The position numbers and the translations under genes were made by a program. DNA of 64,000 nt from Corylus avellana (taxonomy: Eukaryota > Streptophyta > Magnoliopsida > Fagales > Betulaceae): assembly GCF_901000735.1 (NCBI RefSeq), contig NC_081546.1:18289220-18353219 (forward strand), written 5' to 3'. The notes under the pieces are model-generated. The model saw only the letters and a list, made by a program, of their open reading frames with translations, searched no databases and had not been told where the DNA came from. This document shows positions 44,391 to 56,269 of this stretch, piece after piece (position 1 is the stretch's first letter; every line of letters begins with the position of its first letter).

Positions 44391-46624
44391 CACTACAAAA
44401 AAATTGTTTTTCTTGACCAACCTTTTTTGACGTGTCATGATGCCTGACACATCACTAAACTTTACTAATGTGGCCTTCCTGACATGTGTGCAAGGTTAAA
44501 AAAGTGGGTGTCAGGAAATTTTTTTTATTGATGTGCCACTGTTTGGCATGTCAGAATTTCTTGACGTGGTAATAAACGACATAGCACTAAATTTTCTTGA
44601 CGTGTTAGTTTTGACACGTCAATAATTTATTGACTTGTCAAAACTGACACACATGTCAATACATTATTGATGTGTCAAAATTAAAATGTCAATAAAATTT
44701 AAAAATTATTAAAAAAAATTTCACCAATATCACCGGTCCTGCAAACCCACAACCAATCCACCAGCGCCGAAGAGCATCCTACCAGCCAACATTGCCGGCT
44801 ATTTCTTCTTTCTTTCTCCCAAACCCTTTTTTCTTCTTTTCTTCTTTTCTTCTTTCTCTTTTCTTCATCCAAAGAAAACCAGAAAAACAACAAAACCAGC
44901 ATTCCCAATTAGCCAAACCAGAAAAAACAAAACCAAAACTCCAAATCCATCCCACCGGCTAGCATCGCCTGTTGTTTCTTCTTTCTTTCTCCCAAACCCT
45001 CTTTTCTTCTTTTCTTTCTCCCAAACCTAGCATCGCCGAACCCATAGAGACCCAACAAAATAAACAAATTTTTTTTTTCTGCAATCAGCTACTTCAACTT
45101 AACCCAATCAGAATACTTGTTTCAATTTCTCCAATCAACAACCCATCCGGACAACGCAGCCCATTTCTTCTTGCTGTGGGGAAGAAACCCATTCCAAAAA
45201 AAAAAAAAAAAAAAAAGGGAAGAAACCATCCTGCTGCACTTGGTGAGAAGGAAAAAAAAAAGAAAATGAAAAAGGAGGAGATTAAGGACAGCTGTGTGGG
45301 AGAAGGAGAAAGAAAGAAATAATACTGAGAGAGAAAAAGTTGTCCTTGATCTCTTCCTTTTTTTTTTTTTTCAACCCATCTTGAGAAGGAAAGAAAGAAA
45401 TAATAATAAGAAGGAAAAAGTTGAATTAAGAGAGATGCCTCGCTCATTTTTTAGCGACGTGCCAATATTTAACACGTCAAGAAATTATTGACGTGTCACA
45501 TGCATTGAAAATAGTAAGAGATCACTTGTTTTTTTTTTAAAATACTATTCAAATTATTAATTATTATTTATTGACGTGTCAAAATGTGACACGTCAGTAA
45601 TTATTGACGTGTCAAAATAACACGTCAATAAAAAAAAAAAAATAAAAAAAGAGGAAGAAACGCATCCGGCTGCACTTGGTGAGAAGGAAAAGAAAGAAAA
45701 AAAAAAATGAAGAAGAAGAAGGAGATTAAGGACAGCTGTGTGGGAGAAGGAGAAACAAAAGAAAGATTTTTTTTTTTTTCTTTTCTCAACCCATCCATAG
45801 AAGGAAAGAAATAAATAATAATGAAAGGGAAAAAATTGAATTAAGAGAGATGTCTCGCTCATTTTTTAGCGATGTGCCAACATTTAACACGTCAAGAAAT
45901 TATTAACGTGTCACATGCATTGAAAATAGTAAGAGATCACTTATTTTTTTTAAAATACTATTCGAATTATTAATTATTATTTATTGGGGTGTCAAAATGT
46001 GACACGTCAGTAATTATTGACGTGTCAAAATAACACATCAATAATTATTGACGTGTCATTTTGACACGTCAATAATTATTGATGTGTCGTTTTGACACAT
46101 CAATAATTATTGATGTGCCAAAACGATATGTCAATAAAAAAAAATAAAATTAAAAGAAAAAAGGAGGAGATCAAGGACAGCTGTGTGGGAGAAGGAGAAA
46201 GAAAAGAAAGATTTTTTTTTTTTCTTTTCTCAACCCATCCGGAGAAGGAAAGAAATAAATAATAATAAGAGAGAAAAAGTTGAATTAAGAGAGATGTCTC
46301 ACTCATTTTTAAGTGACATGCCAACATTTAACACGTCACGAAATTATTAACGTGTCACATGCATTGAAAATAGTAAGAGATCACTTATTTTTTTAAAAAT
46401 ACTATTCGAATTATTAATTATTATTTATTGACGTGTCAAAATGTGACATGTCAGTAATTATTGACGTGTCAAAATAACACGTCAATAATTCTTGACATGT
46501 CACAATTTAATTTAATTGAATTCAAATTTAGCAATGTGGCAATAATTAACATGTCAAGAAATAATGACGTGGCAAAAAATGGGTTACTGTAGACACGTCA
46601 ATAAATCCCATTTGTTTTGTAGTG
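44391..46624 (+). mobile_element. large non-autonomous CACTA element with internal tandem repeats
   Basis: Ends CACTACAAAAAAATTG and TTTGTTTTGTAGTG, TSD TAT on both sides (44388-44390 and 46625-46627). TGACGTGTCA motifs fill both ends. The interior holds three tandem units of about 0.42 kb. Repeats of TTATTGACGTGTCA..TGACACGTCAATAA at 45990-46135 make a palindromic array. No transposase; open frames (Ser/Phe- or Lys/Glu-rich) come from CT/GA-rich repeats. Confidence 0.92.
45235..46500 (+). repeat. three tandem repeats of about 0.42 kb inside CACTA
   Basis: Each unit runs from GAGATTAAGGACAGCTGTGT through CTCAACCCATC, TTGAATTAAGAGAGATG, GCACTCATTTTT-like and GTAAGAGATCACTT to TGTGACACGTCAGTAATTAT. 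The landmark GTAAGAGATCACTT recurs at about 45515, 45930 and 46373 (spacings near 415 and 443). Confidence 0.9.
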
Positions 46625-46655
46625 TATATTATAACCTTAAAGATAAATTTTTTTA

Positions 46656-48065
46656 GGGAAAAATACACTTTATCCTTCTAAAGTATCAACGCATTTGCGT
46701 TTTGGCATCCAACATTTAAAAAGTGACGAAAGACTCCCACAATGTATTTGGCATTGGCAAAAAACACCATCCGTCTATGAAATCCGTCTATTTGGACGGA
46801 AACCAACCTTTTTTAACCAAAAATTTCAAAAATTACCTCGGGGGGTAAAGTGTAAACATAAATGACTTCGGGAGGGTAAAGTGTAAACAAAAAAAGAACA
46901 AAAAAAAAAAAAAAACCAAAAACTAAACTTCAAAAGAAAAAAAAAAAAAAAAAAAAAAAAAGTGGGGGATTGCCAAGCAATACCCTTTGGCCAAGTCATC
47001 CCCAAACCGAATGATGATGGCTCAGCCACCCACAAACCCATTTGGGGTGCTTTCGACCATCCCCCGAACCCAGTTGGAGTGGTTTCGGCCACCCCATGGG
47101 ACACTTGGGTGGTTCAGTACCGTATATCGGCCGAATGGGGGTAGGCAAGCCACCCCTTTTGCCAATTCAAGGGGGCCAAGCCACCCCCAAATTGGTCAGC
47201 CACCCCCCATTTCTTTTATTTATTTATTATTATTTTATTTTTTATTTTTTTAAAGTTTAGATTTAGTTTTTGGGTTAAATACATAATACCCCCCTAGGGT
47301 TTCATTTTTTTTTTTTTTTTCCCTCCTTGGGTTTCATTTTTATCACAGGAGGTCCTTGTGGTTTTGATAAAAGACCAAATTGGTCCTTTCCTCCATTGAC
47401 CGTTAGTTGACCTAACAGAAGTCCACGTCACTGACACATAAGCCAATTAAAAGTTGACACCTGGCATAAGTGCCACGTCATCAATGATGACTGTATATTA
47501 ATATGCCACCTAATTAAAAAAAGAAAAAAACAGATACAAATTTTAAATACTGGGTTTATTTTATTAAAAGGGTTTAACAAACAATTAGATTCATTTAAGA
47601 TTGAAGATTTAAACATAAAACAACGATTAAATCAACACGATTGAAAGTAGAGAAATTTCAAAAAACTTTTCTTAGAGAATGAAGCAGCAGCAGGTTCATG
47701 AGACTTCACCCAAACCCTAGCCTCCGCCCAACCCAACACCTCCTCAGCGTCCTCCCCAGTCTTCGGCGTCCTCTCGTTCTTCGGTGTCCTCCCCACCTTT
47801 CCAACCCACTGCTATTCCACGAACCCCAAATCCCCGATGAACACAAATCCCTGACGAGCACAAATCTCCTACAAATGCTTCCTCCCTAGTCTGACCGATG
47901 AACTCATCTTCTCCGACAGACCCACGGTTCTTCCACGGCCAAACCACTGCACCAACCTTCTCCGTCGAACCCCACTCTTTGGCGACAGACCCAACGCCCA
48001 TATCTTCTCTGACAGACCCTAAGCCCCTTCTTCCACAATCCCTGAAACCCACGATCCTGTCAATC
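46656..48065 (+). repeat. left terminal inverted arm of Mutator-like element
   Basis: Complement of 51275-52385. It is longer because of an extra GC-rich block at about 46958-47215 (iterated GGCCA..CCACCCC) that the right arm lacks. The inner 400 bp resembles a plant 5' leader (AAACCCTAGCC, CT-rich), so the arm probably includes the promoter for the plus-strand gene. Confidence 0.8.
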
Positions 48066-48740
48066 TTAGCCCGGATCCAACGAGCCCATCAACATACCCT
48101 GACTCGTGGTATGTTATTTTAGGTTGCTTTTACTAGTTTCTAGTTAAATAGTGAAGAACTACACATGAATTTAAATTGTTGGTAAGACCTCTGCTGCACG
48201 TGTTATTGGATTGTTGTTTTGGGGTTGCTTAACAACAAATACTTTTTTGGATTGTTGTTTGGTTCATGGACACATTGATTGATATTCAACTTTTATGCCT
48301 TCTTTATTCAATGTGTGTTCAGTTAAGAAATACTTTATTCAATGGTCCTACTGCATGTGTTAAGAACTTCTATTGTTTTCTGGATGTAAAGTTTTTGATT
48401 CTTGTTTGTATTATCTTGAATTTCGGAATTCTGTTAACAACTTTTATGAGTAATTTATTCAATGGGCCTACTGCATGCATGTGTTAGGATCTTTTGCTGT
48501 AGACTGAACAGTATAAATTTTTTTATTCCTATTTGTATTATCTTGAATTTTGGAATTTTGTTAAAAACTTTTACGAGTAATTTATTCAAGGAACCAATTA
48601 CTGCATGTATATGTTAGGACCTTTTGTTGTAGATTGAACAGTATAAAGTTTCCTATTCTTGTTTATATTATGTTGAATGTTGAATTTACTGTTTTAGGGT
48701 TTCTAGGGTTTAACTTGCACGTAAGAGTCCAGTTACAGAA

Positions 48741-49715
48741 ATGGCTAAAATACCCGTTTGTTGTCAATGTACAAAAATGCCTGCATCTATTGTTGATCTT
48801 TTCATTCACCATCATTTATCTTTTAGTGAACCGGATTTGGAATATGTGGGAGGTGATGTAATGCTTGTAGAAGGTTTGGATGCAGACAACCTACATTATT
48901 GGGATATAATCAACATATTGGAGGATTACTTGGAGTACACCTATAAGGACATACCAAGGTTGATGTTGTACTATAAGTTTGACGATGAAACCAATGACTG
49001 CATATGTGGACTTACTAACGACAAAGAAAACATGAAAATGCTCAAAGAAGTGGCTAGTAGGAGGAAAAACAAATTGCATGTATTTGTGACTGATACTATA
49101 GTTGAAGAAGTTCCAATTGAAGTCAGGTCTCCAGTGATGATGATTTCTCAATTACCCGCACAAGTTTATGTGTAAGAGCCTGTAGAAGAGCCTCCACGAG
49201 AACATGTGTAAGAGCATCCAGAAGAGCATCAGGCTGCAAAGCTAAAGGGTAGTAAGCAAAAGTCTGCAAACAAAGGGGTAGGCCTAAAAAATGAATTCAC
49301 ACTGAGGGGGGAGAACATATGGACTTGAGTGACTTTGAAGTAACGGATGGTGGGGAAAATGACATTTTCTTAGAAAAGGATGAAGAACCTATACGTCAAG
49401 CTAAGGAGGAGACAATGAAATGGTTTCGGTCGTGGTATGAAACAGAGACATCTAAGAATATTGGGGATATTTCAAATGAGCTAGATGAAGATGATGGCAG
49501 TAGTGATGGTGGCATCTCGAGCATAGATAGTGATGATGTGAGTGAAGGGTCATTGAGATGTGTTAGGAGGAAGTATCCTCAGTGGATGGATGGCAATCTG
49601 CACTATAGGTATCACCAATTGATCCAATCCATAACCCAATTGACCTATTTACATAGTATCTTGCTCTTCTATATTCCCTTCTTTTCAAAACAAAAATCTT
49701 CTTTTGGTTGATATA
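48741..49715 (+). pseudogene. MULE (MuDR-type) transposase N-terminal fragment
   Basis: MAKIPVCCQCTKMPASIVDL starts a frame whose EPDLEYVGGDVMLVEGLDAD, NILEDYLEYT.KD..LMLYYKFDD and HVFVTDTIVEE resemble the N-terminal domain of plant MURA transposases. After stops at 49173 and near 49213 and a frame change, 49319-49610 gives the acidic linker (DDGSSDGGISSIDSDDVSEG) and RRKYPQWM seen before the zinc-binding and DDE parts. The DDE and SWIM domains are missing: the frame dissolves at about 49610. It cannot encode an active transposase. Confidence 0.65.
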
Positions 49716-49799
49716 CAACAAAATGACAATTTCAAAAAAACCAAGTTTACAGTTCATAAGTAGGGGTACATAATTAGTTTACATCACTTAAAAAGATAC

Positions 49800-51022
49800 A
49801 TCATTACATAAAATTCATTGCATAAGTGCGACACAAACAACCTACAACATCATACACCATGACAAAAACAAAGCATACATAAGAAATTTCTCTCTTGCTC
49901 TAAATATGGATTTTCCTTCTCTAGCTCTCGAATCTTTTCCATATGTATGACACATTCATTTTGGATTTGCTTAACCCTTGTCAGGTAGTTGTCATTTTCA
50001 TTCAACAGATCTTCAACCCTTGCCATTCAACTGTCTTTTTTATCCTCTAGCTCTCGAACCTTCTCCAACAAAACAGGTAGAATCGCCATACCCCTCTTAC
50101 AAGTTGGTTTGTCGTGCCATTTGAAAAATCTGCAGGCAGCATTCCTCTACATAACAGTCACTCATGTCAAAGGCAAACAAAGCATACTCTTAATAACAGC
50201 CCAAGGATGAACTAGTTACATCCTGAACTTTTTCACAATAAAAGATATTAATATTCCATCAAAATTATAGCAACTACACAAGAGAGCAATTCGTGCAACT
50301 TAATAAATCCAAGGCTCCAAAAAGATACAAAAAAAAAAAAATGACAGCCCAGAGATGAACTAGTTACATCCATGTGATACTCGGAAAGGACAAGTCACAA
50401 GTCATGCTACACATGCACCAAATTTTGCTTAACCACGTGCACCAAATTTTGCTCACATTGATGATAAACAAAAGTAAGTTGAATGTTTATAATTATGGCT
50501 GGCCAAGACCACATCTTAGAGACAACCCAACTAGACTCTTGCATGCATAACCAGACAGTGATCCAGAACATCAAACATCAAACAACTCACACAAATTTTA
50601 AACAACCAATTGCATGCAAACTTGAATGTTAATTACATTAATTCATAAGAGAATCCATCAAGCATCTGTAATTCCTAAAGTCTCAACCATATCAATATCT
50701 AATAACAAATAGAATCCTAAACTAATCTTAATGCTCGACATGCTATTCGAGACAACCTTTAATCCAGAATCACAACCCATATTAGTACCCACTCAACAAA
50801 TGGAATCCAAAGCCAATATTCAACATTCAACATTCATAATGGATTTGCAGTGGAAACAAGATTGCTTACACTCGAATCGTAGGTGGTGCAACCCCAAAAT
50901 TGTCTGCCAGGGTTGTCCCCAGTCATTGAAGTCTTCAAAGGTGCAAGTAAATTGCAATAACAGACAAAGGACATCTCACTACAGCCTACTGACGAAAATC
51001 CGGCTGATGAATTCATATGCAC
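49800..51022 (-). pseudogene. GRF-type zinc-finger plus coiled-coil gene inside the MULE
   Basis: Exon A (51022-50870) encodes MHMNSSAGFSSVGCSEMSFV then CYCNLLAPLKTSMTGDNPGR and QFWGC, the first half of a GRF zinc finger (C-x-C..TS.T..NPGR.FW.C). A GTAAGC donor leads across about 720 bp to an acceptor at 50147. Exon B (from 50146) gives AACRFFKWHDKPTCKRG, completing the finger, then LLEKVRELEDKK. An in-frame TGA (50029-50027) interrupts a coiled coil that continues MARVEDLLNENDNYLTRVKQ..HMEKIRELEKEN. Splice phases agree. Similar GRF-coiled-coil proteins are common as TE-linked genes in plants. Broken by the stop; role in transposition unknown. Confidence 0.7.
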
Positions 51023-51274
51023 ATCAAAATAAAACTAACTAAAATACAAAAAATAGAACTGACTTAAAATACTAGAAATAAAGCTGACTTAAATTACAAA
51101 AAAAAAAATGAAAATTCTTCAAATAAGTGTAGATTTTTCGTAAAATTCGTAAAGGAAAATCAAGGTGTAGATTTTTTGTAGAACATACCTTCTCAATGCT
51201 GCTGGAAACTTCCTTTCGTTTCGAGGCGTATGTCCGACTTGATACCATCACGTACACAGATCGGGCAGCGGAAG

Positions 51275-52385
51275 AAAAATGTGGTTTTGAGATTGACGGG
51301 ATCGGGTTTCTCGGATTGTGGAAGAAGGGTGGGGTTCGCCAGAGAAGGTTGGTGCGGTGGTTTGGCCATGGAAGAACGGTGGGTCTATTGGAGAAGGTGA
51401 GTTCGCGGTCAGACTGGGGAGGAAGCTTTCGTAGGAGATTTGCGTTCGTCGGGGATTTGGGGTTCTTGGAATAGCAGTGGGTTGGGGAGGTGGGGAGGAC
51501 GCCGGAGAATGGGAGGACGCCGAAAACTGGGGAGGTGTTGGGTTGGGCGAAGGCTAGGGTTTGGGTGAAGTCTCGTGAAACTGTTGCTGCTTCATTCTCT
51601 AAGAAAAGCTTTTTTGAAATTTCTCTCCTTTCAATCGTGTTAATTTAATCGTTGTTTTTTGTTTTAAATCTTAAATCTTAAATCAATCTAATTGTTTGTT
51701 GAACCCTTTTAATAAATAAAACCTAGCATTTAAAATTTGTATCTGCCTTTTTTTTTTTTTTTTTTTTTAAATTAGGTGGCATATTAATAAACAGTCATCA
51801 TTGATGACGTGGAACTTATGCCAGGTGTCAGCTTTTATTTGGTCCACATGTCAATGATGTGGACTTCCGTAAGGTCAACTAACGGTCAATGGATGAAGGA
51901 CCAATTTGGTTTTTTATCAAAACCACAAGGACCCCTTGTGATAAAAATGAAACTCTAGGGGGGGAAAAAATAAAAAATGAAACCTTAGGGGGTATTAGAT
52001 ATTTAACCTTTAGTTTTTTTCAGTTTAGGTTTAGTTTTTGGTTTTTTCTTTTTTTTTTTTTTTCTATTAATTTTTTATTTATTTATTTTGAATATAAACT
52101 TTTTGTTTTAAGTTTTAGGTTTAGTGTTTTTGTTTTTTTATTATTTTTTTATGTTTATGTTTATGTTTACACTTTACCCCCAAGGGCATTTTCGAAAGTT
52201 TTGGTTGAAAAATGTCACGTACCACGCACGTGACTTGGTTTCTGTCCAAATAGACCGATTTGATGGACAAATGGTGTTTTTTGCCAATGCCAGATACATT
52301 GTGGGGGTCTTTCATCACTTTTTAAACATTGGGTGCCAAAACGCAAATGCATGGATACTTTAGGGAGGTAAAGTGTATTTTTCCC
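51275..52385 (-). repeat. right terminal inverted arm of Mutator-like element
   Basis: Inverted counterpart of the left arm without the GC-rich block; probably holds the promoter for the minus-strand zinc-finger gene. Confidence 0.8.
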
Positions 52386-52589
52386 TTTAAAAAAAAAAAA
52401 AAAAAAAATAGAAGAGTGATGTTGTTGGCATTCAAAAGTGATGTAATGTCTAGGAATTTATATTTTGCAAAATAATTATGGAATGAGATTTAATGATTAA
52501 AAAAAATATCATTAAGTTTTTATACATGTTATGAATCATTTGGGTTACATTTTTAGGTTGTTTAAGGAGTGCAGCGACTCAAACTTCTG

Positions 52590-53400
52590 TAACGCCTCTA
52601 AAATTAGCCTTGATTATTTTGGTAGGGTTACTGGCAATTCTCCTATATTCAGTTAACTGGTAACTAGCTAAAGGGATCACACATCTAAGATTCTCATAGT
52701 AAATGTAGCGGAAGCTGAAAATTACAGATTTGAGATATTTAATAATCATAAAGTATGCATGTGTTTACATCGATCACAGACTTGGAGCTACTAATCAATA
52801 CAATCATTCTAATCAAACATGGTACATGCAAAACAGACTCTAGGCTCTCTCCCCTAAAAGTCCTCTTAACAGATAACTTGACAAGCCACAAATACTGTGT
52901 AAAGTTTAAGACTTAGTAAGTAAATTTCATATTTGATTATGAACTGAGCTCTTGTTTATATATCAGAAGTAAACATGTATTTTTCGTAAACAATGAGGGG
53001 TTGTCTCTATTATTACACTATAACAGTATAGTTTGTTTTCTGAGATGTATGGTATAATTCTAGTGACAAACACCTATAAGTTTTAATCCAAAAAACTAAT
53101 ACTTTAATAGGTCATAACTATCATACATGGTCTACTCGAAATATTACCCATTCTCAGCAAGATTGACGCTGTCCTGAGGGACCTATAATACAATACCAGT
53201 GCCCCAACTATTGTACACTACCGTCCATAATACTAGTAGCCCTAGTGAATTTGACCTCGGGTGACCCACGCTATTATTGATATACGTCATGTAGTGACCG
53301 GCCAATTAAACCATGGTTGCACCGGTCATGAAACAACCATTGGATCCAAGACCCATATAACACACCCATATTTGACCTCAGTGTCGAAGAATAGGAGCTA
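52590..53400 (+). repeat. LTR-like sequence (TGTAACGCCTC start)
   Basis: Begins TGTAACGCCTCTAAAATTAG and contains AACTGGTAACTAGC, GTAGCGGAAGCTGAAAATTA and later TGTACACTACCGTCC; it shares this order with 35164 and parts of 42240. No coding frame. Probably a solo or truncated gypsy-type LTR; the 3' end is unclear. Confidence 0.4.
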
Positions 53401-53633
53401 CCTATGCATTGGTTTGAGTCTGTTTGGCGCCAATCTGCTGTTTAATTTGAAAATTAGTCATAGGTTAGCGGATTTTGTTTGAGTCTAGAATGTAATATGT
53501 CATCTTTAATGCTTGTAACCTCGTAGCTTCGGTTATGGTTGCTTCAGAACTTTTGCTTTGTGTTATTTGAGCTTTATGCTCGTTTATCAATGAATGAGAC
53601 TAAACTGATTCCTTTGAAAAAAAAAAAAAAAAA
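53400..53633 (+). mobile_element. short retroposed 3' tail with poly-A
   Basis: About 230 bp ending ..CGTTTATCAATGAATGAGAC..TTTG then (A)17. The wording resembles 3' ends of plant LINEs. Probably a severely 5'-truncated insertion; possible short TSD GAGCT(T)A, not convincing. Confidence 0.45.
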
Positions 53634-53734
53634 GAGCTTATTATTATCCCTTAGACTTTGAAACCTAATATCATAAGTTATCGGAACTAATAACAATATG
53701 ATCAACTAAAATCAACTAGGTTATTTGATAGTTT

Positions 53735-54867
53735 TTTTTTTTTGGGTAAATATTGCACTTTCATAACATAATAAACATTGCAACATAACACCAAACCAAG
53801 AGGTGGGTGCCTCAACAACAAACCCAATCGTAAAAGACAGTGCTAATGGAAAAAGTGAAACCTAAACAACCGAACAGGCAATGAACGCAAAAATGTTCCC
53901 AAAGAACCATAAACTATCCGAACCTCTATAACTTGGGCAAAAGCCAAGAAATCGGCCGCATAATGTAACAATAACACCCAAACAGAGGATAGGCAAGAGC
54001 ATAACTCTTAAAAGAGCTATACATCTAACCCAAACCTTTGCTGGGATAAGACAACAATCACTGGAGAGTGATTGAGGGGATAACAACACTGTCAAAAATA
54101 GAACAGGATTTATCGTCAAAGAGCAACAGAAATACAACCAAAATACAAAGACAGAAATAGAAAACAAAAATAATCCAAGTCCAAAAACTAGCAACACACA
54201 AGGCGAAGGTAGAGGCAGAGGTGGAGGCGTGGAGGCCCTTATGGCGGCGCATGTCCCATACGCACTGGTGCAGGAACCAAGGGAGGTGACGGGGAACGCT
54301 AGAAAGTGTCAGAGACGGTGTGGAGGGGCAGAGGAACGCCGCGCAGCCAAAGGTGCAACACGCATCCGCGCGTGTGGGCCATGCGCTAGAGAATGAGATC
54401 CACTCTCGGGCACGTAAGGGCCACACCCCGGCATGTGGTGTTCATATGGCGGCACGACTGGTGGCGGCTAAAAGAGGGGTAGCCCAGGATCCCGGTGGAG
54501 TGGTGCATTTGTGGAAAGGACTTCTTGAAATTTATAGATCTAATTTTGAACAAAAACTTCAAAAAGTCTATAGATCAAGGGCAGAAGACGACGGTGTGAT
54601 GCCGAAACCTGCTGACTAGCGATGGAGATTGAGCTGCAAGTGCTATTGGAATAGATCAGACCTCCAAAAAGGCAAATAAGGCCTCCAAAGAGGCGGCAGC
54701 AGGAAGGGGAGGGGGAAAAAGGAAGGAGAAGGAAGGGAAAAGAAAGTTTGGAGGAGGGAGCCGTGACTCCCTCCCCCTGGCCGGAGGTTTCTTCTGGAGG
54801 AGAGAGGTCAGAGAGTTTAGCTTTTCCTTTGAGTACTTAATTAATACAAGTTATCTCTGCAATGTTT
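53735..54867 (-). mobile_element. retroposed segment with 15-bp TSD and GC-rich head
   Basis: Perfect flanking repeats GTTATTTGATAGTTT (53720-53734 and 54868-54882) and a poly-T at the low-coordinate end show target-primed insertion on the minus strand. The 5' half (54200-54800) is GC-rich with GA-rich and CT-rich runs; the rest is ordinary. No RT, RNase H or known protein is seen. It could be a LINE with an internal deletion or a processed transcript of a non-coding RNA. Confidence 0.85.
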
Positions 54868-55040
54868 GTTATTTGATAGTTTGATAGTAAGTAACTAAGT
54901 ATAACATATAAAATATGAAATAAATAAAGAATGATATAACTAAAAAGCAAAAGATTAGAAGTGATGAAAGAAAATAAGAGAAAAAAATATAAAAAGAAAG
55001 TGGGTCGTGCTTTATTTTGAAATCTTTTAAGATTTTAACA

Positions 55041-55237
55041 CTACAAAAATGACAGTACTGCAACGTCAACATTTGTTGCCGCTAATAGTATTTTCTAATT
55101 AACGCTAAAGAGTTTGAATTGAAATCAAAGTCGACGATGATGGTCCACCACCAGCGTTGAAACAAGGTGGACCATCAAGTTCGACTTTTCTCGCCACCGA
55201 TGCCTCAATAAGTAAAAAAAAAAAAAAAATCAAAAAA
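55041..55237 (+). mobile_element. CACTA-like left end, fragment
   Basis: CACTACAAAAATGACAGTAC at 55041 looks like a CACTA terminus. The following GTCGACGATGATGGTCCACC inverted near 55165 (GGTGGACCATCA) gives a hairpin. No right end before the duplication starts at 55238. Confidence 0.35.
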
Positions 55238-55390
55238 AATCAAAATTTGGTTAATAATGTTTTTTTTCAAAAAACAGAAAAAACAAAAAAAAAAAAAAAT
55301 ACAAAACAAAACAAAATTTGCAATCATTGTTGTGCCAAGTATTCATAAAATTTGAATGCTAGAAAGATAGGCTTCTATAGCCAACAATAG

Positions 55391-55454
55391 GAGTCTGTTT
55401 GGCAAAAGCAATGGCCCAAATACTGTTTACCCAAGACCTTTGCCAAACACCACC
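55391..55454 (+). mobile_element. 64-bp micro-MITE with TAG duplication
   Basis: GAGTCTGTTTGGCAAAAGC and the inverted GACCTTTGCCAAACACCACC form the whole element; TAG stands on both sides (55388-55390 and 55455-55457). The other copy reads CAACAATAGATGTCAG without interruption. The termini resemble PIF/Harbinger MITEs, whose TSD is also 3 bp (usually TAA/TTA). Confidence 0.88.
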
Positions 55455-56269
55455 TAGATGTCAGCTATAATTAAGGATGCCCTTTCAACGATAACTAACA
55501 AAAGAATATGGCCAAGCCTAGATAACTATTATAACTATAACATATCTATATACATTCATATTCATATAAATGTATAGCTTCCTCATAACGTATAGGCAAA
55601 GGACATACTTTTTCAACATAATACAACAAAAAGTTTACTATATATGTCAACATAAGTTACAACATTGCTCCAAACATCAATTTATAATTTTTTTTTTCTA
55701 ATTAAAAATGGAGAAAATGTTAGAAGAGAACATCTTTACCACTCTTGATCCGAAAGGAAAAGAGAGTTAGAGATCCTAAACAACAAAAAACCGAAAAAAA
55801 GGGTGGGCTCTCCAACAATATACCCAAAATGAAAAGAACAGTGCGAAGTTACAAACAAACAGTAAGAAATGTGACAAACAAGTGTCTCAATCCTCTCAAT
55901 AGGGCCTCATATAACGGTAACAGAAGCAAAAATGAAACAGATTAAGGTAAGCCTATGTGAACCCTCACTTGAGGACAATAACCACCAAAAGGACGTTGAA
56001 GTGACAGAAGTACTGTTAGAGTCCAAATAAGGGACTGTGGGAGAGAGCGGCACCAACATCAATTTCTAATTTAGCTTGATAAAATTTCCTCCCAAGCCAA
56101 GTTGCAGAATTAGCAGTAAAATGAAATAAATTCAATGCCAATACAAATTAAGGTAGAAAACGACAATAAACATTAGTTCTATCTCATGAAGATGTCAACG
56201 TTCTTCACACGAAAATTCTTTGAATCTCTTAATATAATACAAACCAAATAGAAAATATCAAAAAAAAAA

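Larger units (their letters stand above)
46656..52385. mobile_element. Mutator-like element with arms over 1 kb and two convergent genes
   Basis: The ends are inverted repeats GGGAAAAATACACTTTA..; the left arm runs to about 48065 and the right arm from about 51275. Matching landmarks include AAAGTATC.A.GCATTTGCGT, TTTGATAAAA.ACCAAATTGG, CGTTAGTTGACCT and AAACCCTAGCC. The inner space holds a plus-strand transposase N-terminal fragment and a minus-strand zinc-finger gene, convergent as in maize MuDR. No matching 9-bp TSD was found (left ATTTTTTTA, right TTTAAAAAA). Confidence 0.8.

Noticed and set aside
46647..52394. 9-bp TSD for the large Mutator-like element
   Set aside because: ATTTTTTTA and TTTAAAAAA do not match; the flanks are homopolymer-rich, so no TSD is claimed.
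54320..54619. 99-codon plus-strand frame in a GC-rich stretch
   Set aside because: Antisense to a retroposed segment with poly-A on the other strand; no similarity recognised and composition explains the openness.
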